Of a stretch of 64,000 nt of DNA, positions 16,549-24,529 are shown one piece after another; position 1 is the stretch's first letter; each line of letters begins with the position of its first letter. A program made the position numbers and the translations under genes. The stretch is from Anaerolineales bacterium. GTDB lineage: Bacteria; Chloroflexota; Anaerolineae; Anaerolineales; Villigracilaceae. The notes beneath the pieces were generated by a model. The model saw nothing but the letters and a program-made list of their open reading frames with translations. It was not told the DNA's origin and did no database searches. The DNA lies in contig JACKAW010000001.1 in NCBI GenBank assembly GCA_020634885.1, positions 558,001 to 622,000 on the forward strand, given 5' to 3'.

Positions 16549-17652
16549 TTAGATTACCACTTTTGCCAGTGTATAAGATTTGAGCGCTTCTTCGTCAATG
16601 GTCACACCCAAGCCAGGCTTATTCGGCACGTCGATGGTTGAATCGGCATTGAGGGTGAAACGCTCGTGAGTGATGTCGCGGGTGTAGTAACGGTCTGAGG
16701 CAGAGACATCACCAGGCAGGGAGAAGTTCGGCAGGGATGCAATGGCAAGGTTGGACGAGCGCCCAATGCCGGTTTCTAACATGCCGCCACACCAAACGGG
16801 CATTCCGTTTTGTTGTGCAAGGTCATGTGTTTGAATCCCCTGACTTAACCCGCCCATTCTGCCCGCTTTGATGTTGATGATCTTGCAGGCTTTCATTTCA
16901 ATGGCGTAACGGGCATGGCGCGGAGAAACGATGCTTTCATCGAGACAGACGGCTGTGTTGAATTTCGCCTGGAATTTGTGGTGATCCCAAATATCATCTT
17001 CAAAGAGGGGTTGTTCAATGAGCAGCAGGTTGAGGTCATCGAGCGGTTTGAGCGAGTCGGCGTTATCCATCGAGTAGGCTGAGTTGGCATCCACTTGCAG
17101 ACGGATGTTCGGGAATGCCTTGCGGACGGCTTGTGTAAAGGTCACATCCTTGCCGGGTTTGATCTTGAGTTTTACACGGGCGTACCCGCTGTTTACAAAA
17201 TTGGTAACGGTTTCGACCAGTTTTTCGGGTGTCTCTTGAATACCCACCGAGACGCCCACCTCTACTTTATCACGCACTCCGCCAAATAATTCTTTGAGAG
17301 ATTTGCCTTCGCGTTTGCCCAACAAATCCCATAACGCCATTTCCACGCCCGCTTTGGCGAGGTGATGTCCGCGGATGCTTTCCATGCGGGTTTGAAAATC
17401 GAGCGCGTCTTTGATGTCTTTGCCTTGAATGAGAGGGATAATGAAATCTCTGAGCGTTGGCATGGCGGTTCCAACCGTCTCATAGCTATAGCCCGGGTTA
17501 TAAGAAGCCACACATTCACCCCAGCCCACCAGACCTTCTGAGTGAACTTCAATGATGATGCACTGGCGTTCGGTTTCGCGTCCGAATGAGGTTTCAAACG
17601 GCGCGATCAACGGCATGGATAAGTGATGAAGTGTTACAGATTCTATTTTCAT
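16549..17652 (-). CDS. menC: o-succinylbenzoate synthase / N-acylamino acid racemase (enolase superfamily)
   Basis: A 367-residue muconate-cycloisomerase-type enolase superfamily member. It has the KxK catalytic pair in RVKLKIKPG (Lys161/163), metal ligands Asp188 (QVDAN), Glu213 (IEQP) and Asp238 (LDES), and the opposite-face Lys262 in NIKAGRMGG. This combination fits the OSBS/NSAR group. OSBS makes o-succinylbenzoate in menaquinone synthesis; many homologues are promiscuous racemases of N-acyl or N-succinyl amino acids. No other men gene is in the window, so the physiological reaction is open. A terminator follows it, and another hairpin separates it from the upstream zinc-ribbon gene, so it is probably monocistronic. 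Confidence 0.83.
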   Translation of the reverse strand: MKIESVTLHHLSMPLIAPFETSFGRETERQCIIIEVHSEGLVGWGECVASYNPGYSYETVGTAMPTLRDFIIPLIQGKDIKDALDFQTRMESIRGHHLAKAGVEMALWDLLGKREGKSLKELFGGVRDKVEVGVSVGIQETPEKLVETVTNFVNSGYARVKLKIKPGKDVTFTQAVRKAFPNIRLQVDANSAYSMDNADSLKPLDDLNLLLIEQPLFEDDIWDHHKFQAKFNTAVCLDESIVSPRHARYAIEMKACKIINIKAGRMGGLSQGIQTHDLAQQNGMPVWCGGMLETGIGRSSNLAIASLPNFSLPGDVSASDRYYTRDITHERFTLNADSTIDVPNKPGLGVTIDEEALKSYTLAKVVI

Positions 17653-17669
17653 GATTTTCCTTTTACAGC

Positions 17670-17701
17670 AAAACCTAAAGGTTTCGCTGCCTTTAGGTTT
17701 T
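17670..17701. terminator. perfect 12-bp stem terminator between zinc-ribbon gene and menC
   Basis: AAAACCTAAAGG (17670-17681) and CCTTTAGGTTTT (17690-17701) flank TTTCGCTG. It sits four bases after the zinc-ribbon stop and ends in TTTT on either strand. Confidence 0.8.
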
Positions 17702-17705
17702 GCGA

Positions 17706-18224
17706 TTACTGGTTATTGTTCGCCTGCTCATCAGCGATTTTGATGCCGCGCAGGGCTTCGTCAATACTGCTTGATTCAAGACGCACACCCGGGGCAGGCG
17801 TCCCGCAGAAGGGGCAAATATTCCACGGCAATTCCATGAGTTTGGAACAGTTGTGGCATGATTTTTTTAGTTTGGTATGACAGTTCGGGCAGACTTGCCA
17901 ATCTTCTTTGACGCGCCGCTCGCAGCCCGGGCAAAGCGGAAGGTCTTCCAAGGCTTGCAAAAGCGCTTCTTCTTCCAGTGTTCGCTGGTATTCTTCTTCC
18001 AATGTGCGCGGCGGGCGCAGGATGAGGTACACCAAGACACCGGGCAAATTTAGCACGGCGACGAGGAGTGCAGAGAGGGTCTGAACCAAAGGGTCACGCG
18101 CGCGCGAACGGATGTCGCGGTACGTCCACACCACAAGGCTGACCCACAAGGCGACGAGAAAAGCGCCTGCAAAGGCGGTCAGTACGAGGGTGAGATTGGC
18201 AAGAAATACAGGGTCAAAGGTCAT
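17706..18224 (-). CDS. membrane protein with double zinc ribbon
   Basis: A 172-residue protein. Two N-terminal transmembrane helices (residues about 8-32 and 48-68, the latter LSALLVAVLNLPGVLVYLIL) are followed by an acidic helix (EEEYQRTLEEEALLQ) and two treble-clef zinc ribbons with CPGC...CPNC and CHNC...CPFC pairs. Such double-ribbon (DZANK-like) membrane proteins are common in Chloroflexota and have no assigned biochemical role; they probably form protein-protein contacts at the cytoplasmic face. It has its own terminator downstream and a 68-bp gap from the DUF3048 gene. Confidence 0.8.
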   Translation of the reverse strand: MTFDPVFLANLTLVLTAFAGAFLVALWVSLVVWTYRDIRSRARDPLVQTLSALLVAVLNLPGVLVYLILRPPRTLEEEYQRTLEEEALLQALEDLPLCPGCERRVKEDWQVCPNCHTKLKKSCHNCSKLMELPWNICPFCGTPAPGVRLESSSIDEALRGIKIADEQANNNQ

Positions 18225-18292
18225 AAGAACTCCGAAGCGGGTTCATTTTATCGCTTGTTCTAACATTAAGCAAAAATAGATATTTTTACCAT

Positions 18293-19588
18293 TTACGGCG
18301 TTTGAAATTCAAAGCGCCAATCGGTGCCGTTTTGAATATGGCGGGACGTAACGCCCATGACTTGATAGAAGGTCTGCCCGGGGCGCAGGTAGATGGGAGT
18401 ACCATCCAGGTGTGTGAGCAAGATGGGCTGGTCTATGGCGGCACGCACCCAATATGCGGGTATGGCGACACCATCACGAAAAACATAGGCTTTTCCGTAA
18501 TCATAAAATTGCGGGTTGTACACTTCGTCTTCAGCTTGGTTCTCGTTGGTGAAAATGTATGGAATGAATAGCTGCACAACATTTTCAGCAGTGACGGGCA
18601 GTTTCGTGATCGCATCTGTCAACGGGATGTAGGTCTCTGCCTTTCGGGCGGGGGTTATGTCTTTTTCCTCTTGATAGCGGACATAGTTCTGCGCTTTGGG
18701 GTCATATTCCCAATAGTTGTAGTTAAAATCTGAATAAAAATTATAAATTCGATTCACAACCAGATCGCTGACCGGTGCTTCTTCTGAGAAAAATCCACCG
18801 CTGATGGATTGTGGTCCATTGTCGATGCCTTTTTTCTCGGCACAGGCTTCCCATAGGGTGGTATTGAAGAAAATATTATTGTAATCATCCCGTTTGTAAC
18901 GCCCGATAAAGTATGGCGGGCATTTGCCGATCCCTACCGAGACCATATACGGGCTGACATCCAACGAACGGAAGTAGGTCATTTCGCGGTCGTCTGCGCC
19001 TTTGAAAAATAAAAAGGAGTGATACATGCGGACGATATGCTCATCAAAATACCGCCCCGAGCGAACGTTGCCCACTTGTTCCAGTTTGTTGCTATTGCTA
19101 TAAAAAACGGCAATGAAACGGGTGTCTCCCCATTCAATGTAATATTCATAGACTACATCTGCCAATGTTAAGCCCGATTGCGGGCGGACGTAATCGGGTG
19201 AATTGGCGATCTTGATGGCAAGCGGTCTGCGTTGAAGAAAGGAGGGGTCTTCCACAGGTAAGCCGGTCAGCGGGTTGTAGTAAGTAACGCCACTGTCCGC
19301 TGGGGCGGCTTCTACCGGCACTGAGATCTGCGGTTCGGGGATGTATACTGCCGGGTTGGGTGTGAATGTAGAAACAACCTGCGGCGTTGCAAGCGCCAAA
19401 TACGGGTCGGATGATGAACCTGCCAGCGGCTGAAAAGGTGTCGGCGTAGGGGCATCTCCCAGAGAGGGCAATACAGAATCCGGGTCCGATGAAGAGGCGG
19501 GGATGGACGAAGCGCAGGCAACAATAAAGAGGGGAATTAAAAGCTGAAAGGTCAGCGTCAATCGTTTTGGTCGGTTTATTCCAAACAT
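18293..19588 (-). CDS. DUF3048 (YerB-type) lipoprotein
   Basis: A 431-residue exported protein with lipobox IVAC (Cys25), a disordered Ser/Pro/Thr segment to about residue 95, and the DUF3048 region starting at YYNPLTGLPVEDPSFLQRRP. Other marks are NSPDYVRPQSGLTLADVVYE, GNVRSGRYFD and the C-terminal FYQVMGVTSRHI. Bacillus YerB is the namesake; the function of the family is not known, but the protein is extracytoplasmic. It is divergent from the antiporter-like operon, with 69 bp between the two starts. Confidence 0.85.
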   Translation of the reverse strand: MFGINRPKRLTLTFQLLIPLFIVACASSIPASSSDPDSVLPSLGDAPTPTPFQPLAGSSSDPYLALATPQVVSTFTPNPAVYIPEPQISVPVEAAPADSGVTYYNPLTGLPVEDPSFLQRRPLAIKIANSPDYVRPQSGLTLADVVYEYYIEWGDTRFIAVFYSNSNKLEQVGNVRSGRYFDEHIVRMYHSFLFFKGADDREMTYFRSLDVSPYMVSVGIGKCPPYFIGRYKRDDYNNIFFNTTLWEACAEKKGIDNGPQSISGGFFSEEAPVSDLVVNRIYNFYSDFNYNYWEYDPKAQNYVRYQEEKDITPARKAETYIPLTDAITKLPVTAENVVQLFIPYIFTNENQAEDEVYNPQFYDYGKAYVFRDGVAIPAYWVRAAIDQPILLTHLDGTPIYLRPGQTFYQVMGVTSRHIQNGTDWRFEFQTP

Positions 19589-19638
19589 GTGTTGGATTGT
19601 ACCAAACCAATATGACCAAAACGCGGCGGTAATAATGC

Positions 19639-19647
19639 TGATACAAT
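19639..19647 (+). promoter_or_regulatory. extended -10 box for the antiporter-like operon
   Basis: TGATACAAT fits the extended -10 pattern (TG-n-TAnAAT). It ends ten bases before the ATG at 19658, so the transcript would have a leader of only a few bases. No clear -35 box accompanies it. Confidence 0.45.
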
Positions 19648-19657
19648 ATTATTTTCC

Positions 19658-21199
19658 ATGCTAATTCTGATCACTTGTTTATTACTTTTTCTTACGGCAG
19701 CGGGGCTTCTTGTATTGCGCGTCGTCCAACCCAATGCGCGGTATACGTGGCTTGTGGCTTCTGGCGGGGCGGCATTGGCATTCATCAGTATGTTCTTCTG
19801 GTTGCCTCAAAATCCATCTGCGCTTACCCTGCCGTCGTGGCGCCCGCTCTCGTTATTTCCCACTCCGATCCTCTTTGCGATCAACGGGGTTTCGTGGGCG
19901 CTGGCGTTAAGCATCAGCGCATTAACACTGGCTATTTTACTGACTGCTGTCACCCGTTCTGTAGTGAGCAACTCACTCTCCTGGGCGGGTATTTTGGCGC
20001 TAAGCGGAGTTGGCATTCTAGCCGTCACAGCGAATAACCCCCTGACATTGTTGTTGATCTGGGCATTTATTGATATCACCGAATTGGTTATTCAATTAAG
20101 CTCGGTCGATGGCGAAAAGAACAACGAGCAGGTGGTTGTTTCTTTTTCGACCCGTGTGCTGGGGATGTTATTTATTTTGTGGGCTTTTATCCAAAATTTT
20201 TCAGGCAGCGGTGTATTTTCGTTTGAAACCATGCCGTCTGGCGCGGGTATATATCTGGTCATGGCAGCCGGGCTGCGCTTGGGTATTCTGCCTCTTCACC
20301 TGCCGTATGGAGCAGGGTCGTCCTTGCGGCGCAGGTTTGGTACAGGGCTGCGCTTAATAGGAGCCATCTCAACCCTGGGTATGCTTGGACACGCCACCAT
20401 CACCCCCAGTGAATTTACACCATTCTTGTTATTCTTCGTTTCAGCAGCAGGTTTATACGGCGGATGGATGTGGCTGCGCGCACCAGACGAACTGACAGCG
20501 CGACCGTACTGGCTTATTGGCATGGCAGCCCTCGCCGTAACCTCTGCGCTAAACGAGAATCCCGTTGGCGCGGCGGCATGGGGCAGCGCTATGCTGCTTA
20601 CAGGCGGGGCGTTATTTCTATCCTCTGTCAGAAACATCCGCTTGAGCCGCGCCATGTTGATCGGTGTTTGGAGCCTTTCCGCGTTTCCCTTTTCACTAAC
20701 GGGCAGCGCATGGGCTGGTGGGTTTCACTTTACAACTCCATTTATGCTAATCGTACAAGCGTTATTGATGGCAGGCATGACCCGCCATACCTTGCGTAAC
20801 AATGGAAATGAAACACTGGAAGATCAGCCTGGCTGGGCAAAAGTTGCATACCCTGCAGGTATTACTACTTTGCTTGTGGTTCAAATTATTTTGGGATTTG
20901 TTGGCTGGGAAGGTGCGCTTCAGACCCAAAGCTGGCTGCAAGCCATCATCGCCGCCATCCTGACCGCAGGGCTGGTGTGGGGTTCCAGACGGCTTCGCAT
21001 CTTCAACCCTGTGCGTGCTCATTGGGTTTCAGCCGCCAGCGGAAGTGTTAATAATATTTACCAATGGCTATGGTCAATGTACCGTGGGCTTGCACGGTTA
21101 AGCCTCACTGTCACCAATGCGTTCGAAGGCGAAGGCGGCATGATGTGGTCGCTGCTTTTCCTCATCCTGTTTATTTCTTTCGTTATGCAAGGAAATTAA
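19658..21199 (+). CDS. complex-I/Mrp antiporter-like polytopic membrane protein (large subunit A)
   Basis: A 513-residue protein with roughly 13 or 14 predicted transmembrane helices. The middle part (IYLVMAAGLRLGILPLHLPY) corresponds to the NuoM/NuoN/MrpD segment preceding the helix-breaking proton channel, but the family's charged residues are sparse, so this is a divergent member. It is the first of three genes that together look like a membrane arm lacking its hydrophilic electron-transfer subunits. Proton or cation transport is inferred from fold similarity only. The next gene starts nine bases after its stop. Confidence 0.65.
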   Translation: MLILITCLLLFLTAAGLLVLRVVQPNARYTWLVASGGAALAFISMFFWLPQNPSALTLPSWRPLSLFPTPILFAINGVSWALALSISALTLAILLTAVTRSVVSNSLSWAGILALSGVGILAVTANNPLTLLLIWAFIDITELVIQLSSVDGEKNNEQVVVSFSTRVLGMLFILWAFIQNFSGSGVFSFETMPSGAGIYLVMAAGLRLGILPLHLPYGAGSSLRRRFGTGLRLIGAISTLGMLGHATITPSEFTPFLLFFVSAAGLYGGWMWLRAPDELTARPYWLIGMAALAVTSALNENPVGAAAWGSAMLLTGGALFLSSVRNIRLSRAMLIGVWSLSAFPFSLTGSAWAGGFHFTTPFMLIVQALLMAGMTRHTLRNNGNETLEDQPGWAKVAYPAGITTLLVVQIILGFVGWEGALQTQSWLQAIIAAILTAGLVWGSRRLRIFNPVRAHWVSAASGSVNNIYQWLWSMYRGLARLSLTVTNAFEGEGGMMWSLLFLILFISFVMQGN

Positions 21200-21208
21200 A
21201 GGCATTTC

Positions 21209-21823
21209 ATGGGAATCGACGTTATTTCATGGGTCGCTGTTGTATTCGTTTTAATCTCCGCTGCCAGTATGTTGACGGTGCGTGACTGGCGTTTTGCACT
21301 CGGCGCACTGGCACTGCAATACCTTGCCGCCTTCTGGCTGGTAAGCCGTCACCTTCCTTTTGCAATGAGTTCGATCAAATTGATCGCAGGTTGGATGACC
21401 ATTGCAATTCTTGGGATTACCCGTCTAAACCAGACGGAATTAGATACCGACGCAGATACCATCCATACAGGCGGCACAATCTTTCAAGCCATATTGATGG
21501 GCATTGTGGCTCTTTCCGCAGCAGGAGCCACCCCACTCATTGAAAATGCCATTCCCGGAATGGGCTTACCCGTCATTATGGGCGGGCTGGCGCTGATCGG
21601 CGCTGGAGTGATAAACCTCGGAATGACCAGTGATATTCTGCGTGTGACCATTGGCTTGCTAACCATGCTTTCAGGGTTTGAAATTATCTATGCCGCCGTT
21701 GAAAGCGCCATCCTCGTCACCGGTTTGCTGGCACTCGTCAACCTGGGCTTGGGCATTCTTGGTTCATACTTATTATTGGCTGGCTACATCCCCCTCACTT
21801 CACCAGAGGAGGAGGAGCTATGA
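21209..21823 (+). CDS. small NuoK/MrpC/HyfE-like membrane protein
   Basis: A 204-residue protein with about six membrane helices. The N-terminal half (SMLTVRDWRFALGALALQY) recalls HyfE-type subunits. The C-terminal half (LRVTIGLLTMLSGFEIIYAA) recalls the NuoK/MrpC pattern of an acidic residue inside a helix. It ends with an acidic tail, SPEEEEL. Its stop overlaps the next start (ATGA), and GAGGAGGAG just before that start is an obvious ribosome site. Assignment as a small subunit of the membrane module rests on size, topology and position. Confidence 0.55.
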   Translation: MGIDVISWVAVVFVLISAASMLTVRDWRFALGALALQYLAAFWLVSRHLPFAMSSIKLIAGWMTIAILGITRLNQTELDTDADTIHTGGTIFQAILMGIVALSAAGATPLIENAIPGMGLPVIMGGLALIGAGVINLGMTSDILRVTIGLLTMLSGFEIIYAAVESAILVTGLLALVNLGLGILGSYLLLAGYIPLTSPEEEEL

Positions 21824-23217
21824 GCGCACCCATTCTTTGGATCGTCCTGCCATTCCTAACAGGCGGATTAATCCTGGTACTTTTTGGCGAAAAGTACTCT
21901 TCCTATGCAGGCGGGATGCTCTCCGCTATTCTTGCGTTGACAGCAGTTTTTATCCCAATTGACACCGCCCTTTTGATCGGCTCCATCTCACTCAAGATTT
22001 CACCCGCCGTCGAGGTTTTTGGGCGCAGTTTTCAACTCAACACCACAGATGCGCCTCTGCTCGCGATGATATATGGCGTATCAGCATTGTGGTTTTTCGG
22101 GGCTGAAGCCTCTGGGAAAACTTTGAGATTTGCCCCTCTGGGTCTGATCATTGTTTCCCTGTTGACAGCATCCATTGCCGTAGAACCATTCCTTTATGCC
22201 GCTTTATTTTTAGCCATGGCGACCATGCTGGCTGTGCCCATGCTTGTTCCGCTTTACCAAAAGCCTGGTCGCGGAACTGTGCGCTTCATCATTTATCAGA
22301 TTTTCGCCATGCCCTTCATCCTTTTTTCCGGGTGGATGCTTGCAGGCGTAGAAGCAAACCCCGGGAACCTCGCTTCCACCCTTCAAGCCGGCTTGATGCT
22401 TAGCATGGGGTTTGCCTTTCTCTTCGGAATTTTCCCGCTCTATCATTGGATTCCAAAATTAATGGAAGAAACGTCACCATATGCTGCCAGCTTCCTGTTA
22501 TGGGCTTTCCCAACATTCACGATCATTTTTGCACTGGGCTTTTTAGACCGCTACACCTGGCTGCGAAATACACCGCAAATCTCCAATGTCATTCTTTCTT
22601 CAGGCATTATCATGACTGCAACTGCCGGTTTCTTCGGCGCTTTTCAACGTCATCTTGGGCGCACACTGGCATATGCAGCCATCGCCGAGACGGGATTATT
22701 GCTCGCAGCGATTAGCCTGCGAAGTGTAGACTTTCTCAGTATTGTTTTTCTCATCCTCATTTCACGCGGAGTGGAATTGAGCACATGGGCATTGGCAATA
22801 TCCGTCATTAAACAGAAAGCCTACTTATTAAAATTTAGTGATGTTCAAGGATTAGCCCGCAAATACCCAGTGGCAACGGGAGCATTAATATTTGCCCACC
22901 TCTCCACTACGGGCTTCCCCTTATTAGGCGGCTTCCCCCCACGGCTTGCCCTCTGGCAGGAACTTTCATCTGCTTCACCAATCGCCATGCTGTGGATTTT
23001 CCTTGGGATGGCAGGCATTCTCATCTCAGCCATTCGCTCGCTCGCAACCCTCGTGATGGCAGATGAAGATGCAAAATGGGAATGGAACGAAACCTGGGCG
23101 CAAACCGCCATGTTGGTAATCGGCACATTTGGGCTAATATTGTTGGGCATCCTGCCACAGGTGCTGCAACCCTTCCTGCGCGGGCTGCCCGCCCTATTTG
23201 AACATTTGGCGCAGTAA
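21820..23217 (+). CDS. NuoL/M/N-MrpD family proton-conducting membrane subunit (subunit B)
   Basis: A 465-residue polytopic protein with the clearest family match of the three. LFGIFPLYHWIPKLMEETSP corresponds to the FPLHxWLPxAHxxAPTP hallmark of complex I antiporter-like subunits, followed by FQRHLGRTLAYAAIAETGLL, the equivalent of the conserved LKRxxAYSSIxxxG segment. About 13 helices are predicted. It is translationally coupled to the gene before it. With no NuoBCD, hydrogenase or full Mrp set around, the module may couple ion flux to an unlinked redox partner or act as a stand-alone transporter. Confidence 0.75.
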   Translation: MSAPILWIVLPFLTGGLILVLFGEKYSSYAGGMLSAILALTAVFIPIDTALLIGSISLKISPAVEVFGRSFQLNTTDAPLLAMIYGVSALWFFGAEASGKTLRFAPLGLIIVSLLTASIAVEPFLYAALFLAMATMLAVPMLVPLYQKPGRGTVRFIIYQIFAMPFILFSGWMLAGVEANPGNLASTLQAGLMLSMGFAFLFGIFPLYHWIPKLMEETSPYAASFLLWAFPTFTIIFALGFLDRYTWLRNTPQISNVILSSGIIMTATAGFFGAFQRHLGRTLAYAAIAETGLLLAAISLRSVDFLSIVFLILISRGVELSTWALAISVIKQKAYLLKFSDVQGLARKYPVATGALIFAHLSTTGFPLLGGFPPRLALWQELSSASPIAMLWIFLGMAGILISAIRSLATLVMADEDAKWEWNETWAQTAMLVIGTFGLILLGILPQVLQPFLRGLPALFEHLAQ

Positions 23218-23225
23218 TGAACGGG

Positions 23226-23231
23226 TATAAT
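23226..23231 (+). promoter_or_regulatory. -10 box for the coiled-coil gene
   Basis: A perfect TATAAT, 27 bases before the ATG at 23258 and inside the 40-base gap after subunit B. The -35 region is weak, so the promoter is tentative. Confidence 0.4.
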
Positions 23232-23257
23232 CCCACCCGCAACTTCATGGAGCCCTT

Positions 23258-24448
23258 ATGGAATTTGAACAAATCGTCAAACGACTCGAATTTTTAGACA
23301 AACAACAGCGCGAAACCCGCGAAACCCTCGCCGACCTCAAGGAAAAAATCGCCTCATTTGATACAACTGTAAATGCTGTCTCAAAACAGATAAAAACGCT
23401 CAGCAAGCAAGTGAGCGAAATAGCCCCTGAAGTAAAACGGATAGATCAGTTTGAAACCCTCATCACCAGGCAGCGCACCGATATACTCAAATTAATCGAA
23501 GAAAAAGAAAAAGCGCGTATTAAAGCGGAAAAAGAAATAGATAAAGGACTCAATGCAGAACTAGCCAACCTGCAAAAGTCAGTTGAACAGTACAAAAGCC
23601 TCATAAACCCCGCTGAGATCAAGAAACAGATCAAAGAAAGAGCCGATGAGGGCGCCCGCACCATGAACCTCCTCGCAGATTTTCGCCTATCCATTGACGA
23701 AATCAAACGTTCTCACGAAGACCTCCGACATACAACCCAGGCAAACGAAGAAGTACGCAAAAACGACCTAAAACGCATTGCCGATGTGCAAGGCGAGCTC
23801 ACCGCCCTCCGCAAACGCACAGATGAAAACCGCGACAAATCTGTTATTAATGCCGACACACTAAAGAGCATTGAAAACCGCATTACAGACCTGCTTGCCT
23901 CAGAAATGGAACGCAAACAAAATCAAGCATCCTTCCTCGACCAACAACGTGTGGCAGAAATAAACCGCGAACGGCTGTTCAAAGAAGCACAGGAAAAATT
24001 CAACGATTTCAAAAAAGAAACTGAATTACTTGATGCCCAGATTCAAAAAATGGACGAAGCCCTGCGCAGCGCAAAAAAAGCACAAGACACCTACCTCGAC
24101 CTCAACACACGCCTTGAGCGGCGCATTAACGAAGTGACCGAAATGCAGCGCCTCGCCGAAGATCGCCTGCGCCAGGAATGGATCAGCTTCAAAGCCGACG
24201 ACCAAAAACGCTGGACCGGGTACAACCTCTCATCCGAAGAATCTTTCCGCGAAATTCGCAAAGATGTCGAAAAATACGAAAGCGGCATAAACGCCCTCAA
24301 CGAAGCCTCACAAACTCTGCAAGACCAACTTCACCAAACCACCGACGCCTCGGAAAAACAATTGCAAGAGATGATGAACGTCGTCCATGAATGGATGACC
24401 TCCTACCAGCGGATCATGGGGCACGGAAAAAAAACGACCAAAAAGTAA
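23258..24448 (+). CDS. long coiled-coil protein of unknown function
   Basis: A 396-residue soluble protein made almost wholly of charged heptads from residue 1 to about 380 (for example FLDKQQRETRETLADLKEKI and LDAQIQKMDEALRSAKKAQ), with a basic end KKTTKK. There is no signal peptide, membrane helix or enzymatic motif. The profile resembles SMC-like hinge-less coils or scaffold proteins, but no ATPase head is present, so I leave the function open. The ribosome site GGAG lies before the ATG. A strong terminator follows, so the transcript ends here, separate from selB. Confidence 0.75.
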   Translation: MEFEQIVKRLEFLDKQQRETRETLADLKEKIASFDTTVNAVSKQIKTLSKQVSEIAPEVKRIDQFETLITRQRTDILKLIEEKEKARIKAEKEIDKGLNAELANLQKSVEQYKSLINPAEIKKQIKERADEGARTMNLLADFRLSIDEIKRSHEDLRHTTQANEEVRKNDLKRIADVQGELTALRKRTDENRDKSVINADTLKSIENRITDLLASEMERKQNQASFLDQQRVAEINRERLFKEAQEKFNDFKKETELLDAQIQKMDEALRSAKKAQDTYLDLNTRLERRINEVTEMQRLAEDRLRQEWISFKADDQKRWTGYNLSSEESFREIRKDVEKYESGINALNEASQTLQDQLHQTTDASEKQLQEMMNVVHEWMTSYQRIMGHGKKTTKK

Positions 24449-24451
24449 AAT

Positions 24452-24493
24452 AAACAAAAAGATGGAGATTTTTTGATCTCCATCTTTTTGTTT
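24452..24493 (+). terminator. intrinsic terminator with perfect 17-bp stem
   Basis: AAACAAAAAGATGGAGA (24452-24468) pairs perfectly with 24477-24493 around an eight-base loop, and the descending arm carries the T-run. It lies three bases after the coiled-coil stop. Confidence 0.9.
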
Positions 24494-24529
24494 ACCCGGG
24501 GTTCAGCCAAATTGTGGTTAAATAAACCC

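Noticed and set aside
24473..24529. Longer SelB N-terminus
   Set aside because: It would translate through the terminator stem of the previous gene; the family starts at the GTPase strand at 24530.
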